Positions 60,158 through 64,000 of a stretch of DNA of 64,000 bases are shown piece after piece (positions within the stretch are counted from its first letter, which is position 1; the number at the start of each line of letters is the position of its first letter). Below the pieces are notes generated by a model that saw nothing but the letters and a program-made list of their open reading frames with translations, ran no database searches and had not been told where the DNA came from. The stretch is from Polyangium sp. 6x1 (GTDB lineage Bacteria; Myxococcota_A; Polyangia; Polyangiales; Polyangiaceae). The position numbers were made by a program, and so were the translations under genes. The DNA is taken from NCBI RefSeq assembly GCF_029946515.1, contig NZ_JARZHH010000050.1, forward strand, positions 1 to 64,000, written 5' to 3'.

Positions 60158-61451
60158 GGATCGACGTGCAGCCGAAGAGGACCTCGATTTTCCCGGTCTT
60201 GTCCGCGCCGACCATGGACTGCGCCTGGTCGCACGAGCTCTCGCAGAGGAGCACCTTTTTCGGCGCCACGGGATCGTCGTAATACCAGCCGCCGCCGCCG
60301 TTGCAGGCCGCGGCGCCGTTCACGCGGGGCAGGTAGGTGGGCTCGCCGCCGTTCGAGAGCGCCACGTTCACGAGCTCCGGATCGAGGTCCTCGCCCGAGG
60401 GGGGCTTCGGGATCACGAGCTCGCACGAGAGTTTTGCGGTCTGATCGACGGCCTGCGCCACCGCGTCGAAGAACGGCTGCCAGGCGGCGCTGCCGTCGCA
60501 GAGCTGCGCCCGGACGCCGCCCGTCTTTTTCACGAGCGTCGTGTACGTCGGGCCCGAGCTCGGCGGCTCGGTGCTGTCCGGATACTTGCACACCGTGTCC
60601 GGGTTCGACGTCGAGCCCCAGCCGTAGAGGCCGCTGAACACGTAATCGGTGAAGAGCCCGTTCCAGCTCGGGTCCAGGATGCCGGGCGGCAACGTGAGCG
60701 AATTGAACGGGTTCTTCCCGCCCGCAAACGTCTCGAACTGGGTCGCCGAGAGGCGCGCGTTGTCGTCCGTGACCACGACGAACGTCTTCGTCGCCTGCGG
60801 CCGAAGCTCCTGCTTCCACGCCTCGCCGCCCTTGTCTTCGCCGACCTTGTAGCCGTCCGTTTGTCCGAGCGTGCCGAGGACCTGCTCGAGCGGCTGCGTG
60901 CTCCGGATGTCCACGCTCGAGTGGAAGAAGCGCGCGCCATTGCCGCAATTGTCGTCGCCCGCGAGCGGCGCCGGAATGCAGATCGGATACCGCGTGCTGC
61001 CGCCGACCTGCACCGGGCTCGTCTTGTTCCGGAGCGAGAGCATGATCACCTTGTAGTCGAGGTTCTTCGCGGCGATCAGCGCGGCGAACGCATTGAGGCC
61101 CTTCTTGATTTCGGCGATCGCGGGCTGCATGCTCGACGAGTTGTCGACGACCCAGATGATGTCGACGGGGAGCTTCTCGACGGTCGCCTCGGACGACGTC
61201 GAGGCACACGCGGCGTCCTGCGAGAGGGGCGCATCCGTGCCCGTGCCCCCGTCGTCCTGAAAGAGCCCGCCGTCACCCGCCCCGTTGCCCGCGCCCGCGC
61301 TGCCGCCGGCTCCCCCAGTCCCCCCGCCCGCGCCGCTGCCGGCTTGTCCCGAAGGTTCCCACGAGGAGGAGCCTCCGTTCGACGTGGCACACGCAATGAC
61401 CGAGGTGGCGATGGTGGTGGCGAGGAGCGAAAGCAAGACGCAAGGGCGCAT
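60150..61451 (-). CDS. VWA-domain lipoprotein
   Basis: A 433-residue lipoprotein: signal ending SVIAC (Cys21), then a Gly/Ala/Ser-rich linker (about 25-85). The VWA domain begins near 90 with the MIDAS motif DNSSSM (VVDNSSSMQ) and continues to about 300 with VVVTDDNARLS. Many Cys (for example YPICIPAPLAGDDNCGNG) suggest disulphides outside the cytoplasm. Similar proteins are common on myxobacterial surfaces; binding partners unknown. Confidence 0.8.
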   Translation of the reverse strand: MRPCVLLSLLATTIATSVIACATSNGGSSSWEPSGQAGSGAGGGTGGAGGSAGAGNGAGDGGLFQDDGGTGTDAPLSQDAACASTSSEATVEKLPVDIIWVVDNSSSMQPAIAEIKKGLNAFAALIAAKNLDYKVIMLSLRNKTSPVQVGGSTRYPICIPAPLAGDDNCGNGARFFHSSVDIRSTQPLEQVLGTLGQTDGYKVGEDKGGEAWKQELRPQATKTFVVVTDDNARLSATQFETFAGGKNPFNSLTLPPGILDPSWNGLFTDYVFSGLYGWGSTSNPDTVCKYPDSTEPPSSGPTYTTLVKKTGGVRAQLCDGSAAWQPFFDAVAQAVDQTAKLSCELVIPKPPSGEDLDPELVNVALSNGGEPTYLPRVNGAAACNGGGGWYYDDPVAPKKVLLCESSCDQAQSMVGADKTGKIEVLFGCTSILK

Positions 61452-61560
61452 GGTCGGACCTTACCACCGAATTCCATCTCGGACAGGGCGCATGGATGGC
61501 AAATCGGTGTCAGGCGGCGGGGGGTTCGGGACGACGCACGCGCGCGGGTATGACGCGGTG

Positions 61561-62244
61561 TCACCCGGCTGTCGTTCCCCGACGTTCGACCGGGCCGAGC
61601 CCCGCCTGGAGCTCCCGGCCATAAGGTGTCGCGTTGAGGATCGCGCGCAGGCGCAAGCGCGCGCGGTGCAGCCGTGAACGGACCGCGCTCTCGCTGACCA
61701 TGAGCTTCTGGGCGATCTCCTGCAGCCCGAGGTCCTCGTGGTAATGCGCCATGACCACGTCGCGATAGTCGTTCGGCAACTCGCCCAGGGCGAGCCGGAC
61801 GAACCGCTCGCGCTCGGCCACGCTCGCCGCGTCGTCTTCGAGCGCCGGGGCGCGCATCGTGGGCAGAACGCTGAGGTCCTCGAGGTCGAGGCCGCCGACG
61901 AACCGCGCCCGCTGACGCCTCTGGGAGCGCATCAGCATCAGAGCTTCGTTCGCCGTGACCCGGAAGAGCCACGTGGTGAAGCTCGAATCGCCGCGGAAGG
62001 AGCGAATTCGTCGGATGACCTGGAGGAGCGTCGATTGAACGAGATCGAGTCTGTCTTCGTCCGAGACGGGATACCGGGCGAGCTGCCGCTCGACGTGCGG
62101 CCGGATCGCACGCGTGAGCGCGTCGAGCGCCACGGTGTCTCCGTTCTTGACGCGCTCGATGAGCTCGCTGAGCCGGGCCTCGGCCCCGGCAGGCGCGGGC
62201 AGAGCCGCGGAGGTACGCGTCGTCGTGACGGCCTGGACGGCCAT
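61561..62244 (-). CDS. RNA polymerase sigma-70 factor, ECF type
   Basis: A 227-residue sigma factor. Region 2 (about 30-100; LVQSTLLQVIRRIRSFRGDS then FTTWLFRVTANEALMLMRSQ) contacts core and the -10 element, region 4 (about 150-205; LPNDYRDVVMAHYHEDLGLQ then EIAQKLMVSESAVRSRLHRARLRL) is the helix-turn-helix for the -35. No anti-sigma gene is adjacent, so control is unclear. The ATG at 62244 has GGAGG 6 nt upstream; the ATG 12 nt earlier would place that site inside the gene. Confidence 0.88.
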   Translation of the reverse strand: MAVQAVTTTRTSAALPAPAGAEARLSELIERVKNGDTVALDALTRAIRPHVERQLARYPVSDEDRLDLVQSTLLQVIRRIRSFRGDSSFTTWLFRVTANEALMLMRSQRRQRARFVGGLDLEDLSVLPTMRAPALEDDAASVAERERFVRLALGELPNDYRDVVMAHYHEDLGLQEIAQKLMVSESAVRSRLHRARLRLRAILNATPYGRELQAGLGPVERRGTTAG

Positions 62245-62476
62245 GAGAGCCTCCATCGCCAGCGCTTTCCCGGCACTTCGTGGGCGCGGCTGGCAGGTGG
62301 TCGGGGTTAGCAAGTCATCTGCCAGGCATGGCAGGTCGGGATCCGCGCGAATGGCTGGCGCCGCTGGCACGTCGGGGCGTGAGGGATGTGCCTCCGCGCC
62401 TCGCGAGGCGCGTGAGCCATCGCAGCGAGGGCACAAACGATGCGCACGGATTGCCCAGCCGCGGTATAAGCCCGAT

Positions 62477-63808
62477 GTGGACCGCTCTGGCACTCCGCCC
62501 AAGGCGCTATCGCATCCGCTCCCCGCCGGGATGCGCGATCTCTTACCGGAGGAGACGAGAAGGAGGCGCGCGCTCGCCCGGACGATCCTCGACCATTTCG
62601 CCCTGCACGGGTACGACCTGGTCACGCCGCCGGCGTTCGAGCTGGCCGAGGTGCTCGAAAAGGGGCTCGGCGCCCTCGATCCCGGCGACGTGCTGCGCTT
62701 CGTGGAGCCGGAGAGCGGCGAGGTGTGCGCGCTCCGTCCCGACATGACGCCGCAGATCGCGCGGATGGTGGCCACGCGGCTCGCCGCGGAGCCCACGCCG
62801 ATCCGGCTTTGCTACGAAGGGACGATCGTCCGGCGTCGCCAAGGTCGCGCCAAAAAACACCGGCAAATCCCGCAGGCTGGCGTGGAGCTTTATGGCGCGC
62901 CTTCGCCCGAGGGCGACCTCGAAGCGCTCCGGCTCCTCGCGTCGGTGACGCGCGCGGTGGGCCTCGGATCGTTCGTGATCGACCTCGGCCACGCGCTCAT
63001 CGCGCGCGCCCTGATCGACGCGGTGCCGTCGCCGCTCGACGTGGAGGTGACGGACGCGCTCGCGCAAAAGGACGCGTCGCGGCTCGTCGCGCTGCTCGCG
63101 GGCGGCGAGGCATCGGGGGTGCCGAAGCGCGTCGTGGAGGCGCTCGTGGCGCTGCCGGAGCTCGCGGGTGGGGCGGAGGACCGGCCGGGCGAGGAGATTC
63201 TTTCACGCGCGGAACAACTCTTCGCGGGGACGGGGGCCGAGGGGCCGCTCGGCGAGCTTCGGGCGCTCTGGGAGACGGCGCGCGGGTCGGGAGAGAGCGG
63301 GCTCGGCGACGTCTTGCGGCTCGATCTCGGCGAGGTGCGGGGCTTTGCGTATTACACGGGGCCGATCTTCCACGTGCTCGCGCCGGGGCCGGGGGAGCCC
63401 GTCGGCGCGGGGGGTCGATACGACGATTTGCTCGGACGTTTTGGTTTGCCCATGCAGGCCGTGGGGTTTGGCCTGCACCTCGACGCGATTGCGCGGGCGC
63501 GGGAGGCCGCGGGCCTTGGGGACGAAAGGCCGCGGCGGGTGCTCGTTTCGGCGGATCCGCCGGGCGAGGCGCTCGCGGCGTCGCTCCGGGCGCGGGGCAT
63601 CGCGACGGCGTGGCGCGCGCCGGGGGCGGATACGCTCCGTTATGCGGCGGCGCATCGGTTCTCGCACGTCGTGACCGGAGGGAGCGAGGGGGCCGTGCAA
63701 ATCATCCGGACGGACAAACCCGAGGTCGCGGTGGAGATCGCGGCGGATGCGGACGCGATCGTGCGGGCTCTAGGCGAACAGCCGCCACTCGTCTTCGAGC
63801 AGCCCTAA
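62477..63808 (+). CDS. hisZ: ATP phosphoribosyltransferase regulatory subunit HisZ
   Basis: A 443-residue HisRS-like protein. Class II motif 1 region PAGMRDLLPEETRRRRALAR, motif 2 ALRPDMTPQIARMVA and LCYEGTIVRRRQG with QIPQAGVELYG, and VGAGGRYDDLLGRFG. It lacks the C-terminal anticodon-binding domain of HisRS; the last 90 residues are a shortened domain. It pairs with short-form HisG in histidine synthesis; hisG is not in the window. GTG start at 62477; the conserved region begins at about residue 19. Confidence 0.85.
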   Translation: MDRSGTPPKALSHPLPAGMRDLLPEETRRRRALARTILDHFALHGYDLVTPPAFELAEVLEKGLGALDPGDVLRFVEPESGEVCALRPDMTPQIARMVATRLAAEPTPIRLCYEGTIVRRRQGRAKKHRQIPQAGVELYGAPSPEGDLEALRLLASVTRAVGLGSFVIDLGHALIARALIDAVPSPLDVEVTDALAQKDASRLVALLAGGEASGVPKRVVEALVALPELAGGAEDRPGEEILSRAEQLFAGTGAEGPLGELRALWETARGSGESGLGDVLRLDLGEVRGFAYYTGPIFHVLAPGPGEPVGAGGRYDDLLGRFGLPMQAVGFGLHLDAIARAREAAGLGDERPRRVLVSADPPGEALAASLRARGIATAWRAPGADTLRYAAAHRFSHVVTGGSEGAVQIIRTDKPEVAVEIAADADAIVRALGEQPPLVFEQP

Positions 63809-64000
63809 CGCCTCGTCGAGGCTGCCCGCGAGGTCCGGCGCCAGCCATTCCGACGACGAGGCGCTCTTCGCGACCGCCTCGAACGACGGCACCGGCACCT
63901 TGCCCGCGAGCTTCTCCAGCCGTTTGCCCGTCCGCGAGAGCCGCGACACCCAGTCCGTGCTGCGGTAGGCGTATTCGGCCTCGTGCAGGAGCGCGCTGCC
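63770..64000 (-). CDS. 3' end of an unidentified gene (runs off the right edge)
   Basis: The last 76 codons of an open frame on the minus strand: SALLHEAEYAYRSTDWVSRL ... SSSEWLAPDLAGSLDEALGL ... WRLFA, ending in TAG. It is helical and not recognised. It overlaps the end of hisZ by 39 bp. Codon third positions are GC-rich as in real genes here, but the overlap leaves some doubt. Confidence 0.45.
   Translation of the reverse strand, partial: GSALLHEAEYAYRSTDWVSRLSRTGKRLEKLAGKVPVPSFEAVAKSASSSEWLAPDLAGSLDEALGLLEDEWRLFA

Noticed and set aside
61288..61340. Short GGC/GCC-rich repeat resembling a minisatellite
   Set aside because: Encodes the Gly/Ala linker of the VWA lipoprotein.
1..64000. tRNA, rRNA, CRISPR array or insertion sequence
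   Set aside because: None seen: no regularly spaced direct repeats, no terminal inverted repeats with a transposase, and no tRNA-like T-loop/acceptor pattern noticed. A dedicated tRNA scan would settle this.

Overview
The window looks like chromosomal DNA of a myxobacterium of the order Polyangiales (Polyangium/Sorangium type). This is inferred from very high GC with strong third-position bias, five Ser/Thr protein kinases, many lipoproteins with Gly- or Pro-rich linkers, delta-60 repeat proteins, a kinase/cyclase fusion of the kind known from myxobacterial TOMM loci, and several two-component kinases. I saw no tRNA, rRNA, CRISPR array, insertion sequence or prophage.

Left part (1-22300): two tandem delta-60 lipoprotein genes on the minus strand, each preceded by the same Shine-Dalgarno-masking hairpin; an ABM-like protein; a GH35 beta-galactosidase; exported VWA and Cys-rich lipoproteins; an AI-2E transporter-family protein; a five-gene minus-strand operon (CPBP protease, HAD phosphatase, two SpoIIAA-like proteins, SDR); an extensin-like peptidase; lipoproteins; a periplasmic-propeller histidine kinase convergent with its likely NarL-type response regulator; an F420/NADP reductase-like protein; and an FHA-GAF histidine kinase.

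Centre (22300-40170): the most interesting region, a RiPP (ribosomally made, modified peptide) locus. It has two modules. The first is a split borosin operon: an alpha-N-methyltransferase with the family Tyr/Arg/Tyr and GHPG residues, a TPR protein, and a 93-residue precursor with a borosin-binding-like domain. Two near-identical 49-bp repeats flank it. The second is a TOMM module: an E1-like/YcaO cyclodehydratase fusion, a RiPP-maturation radical SAM enzyme, two precursors of the nitrile-hydratase-like (BMA_0021-type) family with C-terminal Cys, two paralogous amidohydrolases, an FAD amine oxidase-like enzyme, and a TOMM-type kinase/cyclase/ATPase/TPR regulator. An S53 (sedolisin) protease with altered catalytic residues lies between the modules. 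I infer either a hybrid pathway or two adjacent RiPP pathways; I cannot tell which from sequence alone.

Right part (40430-64000): an overlapping pair of Ser/Thr kinases, a lipoprotein, a UvrD/PcrA helicase, a hybrid PAS histidine kinase, dienelactone hydrolase, a V4R-like STAS protein, glutathione reductase, a second kinase pair, xerC with an overlapping membrane sulfatase-fold protein that carries a MopE-like metal motif, gph, truC, a VWA lipoprotein, an ECF-like sigma factor, hisZ, and the 3' end of one more gene.
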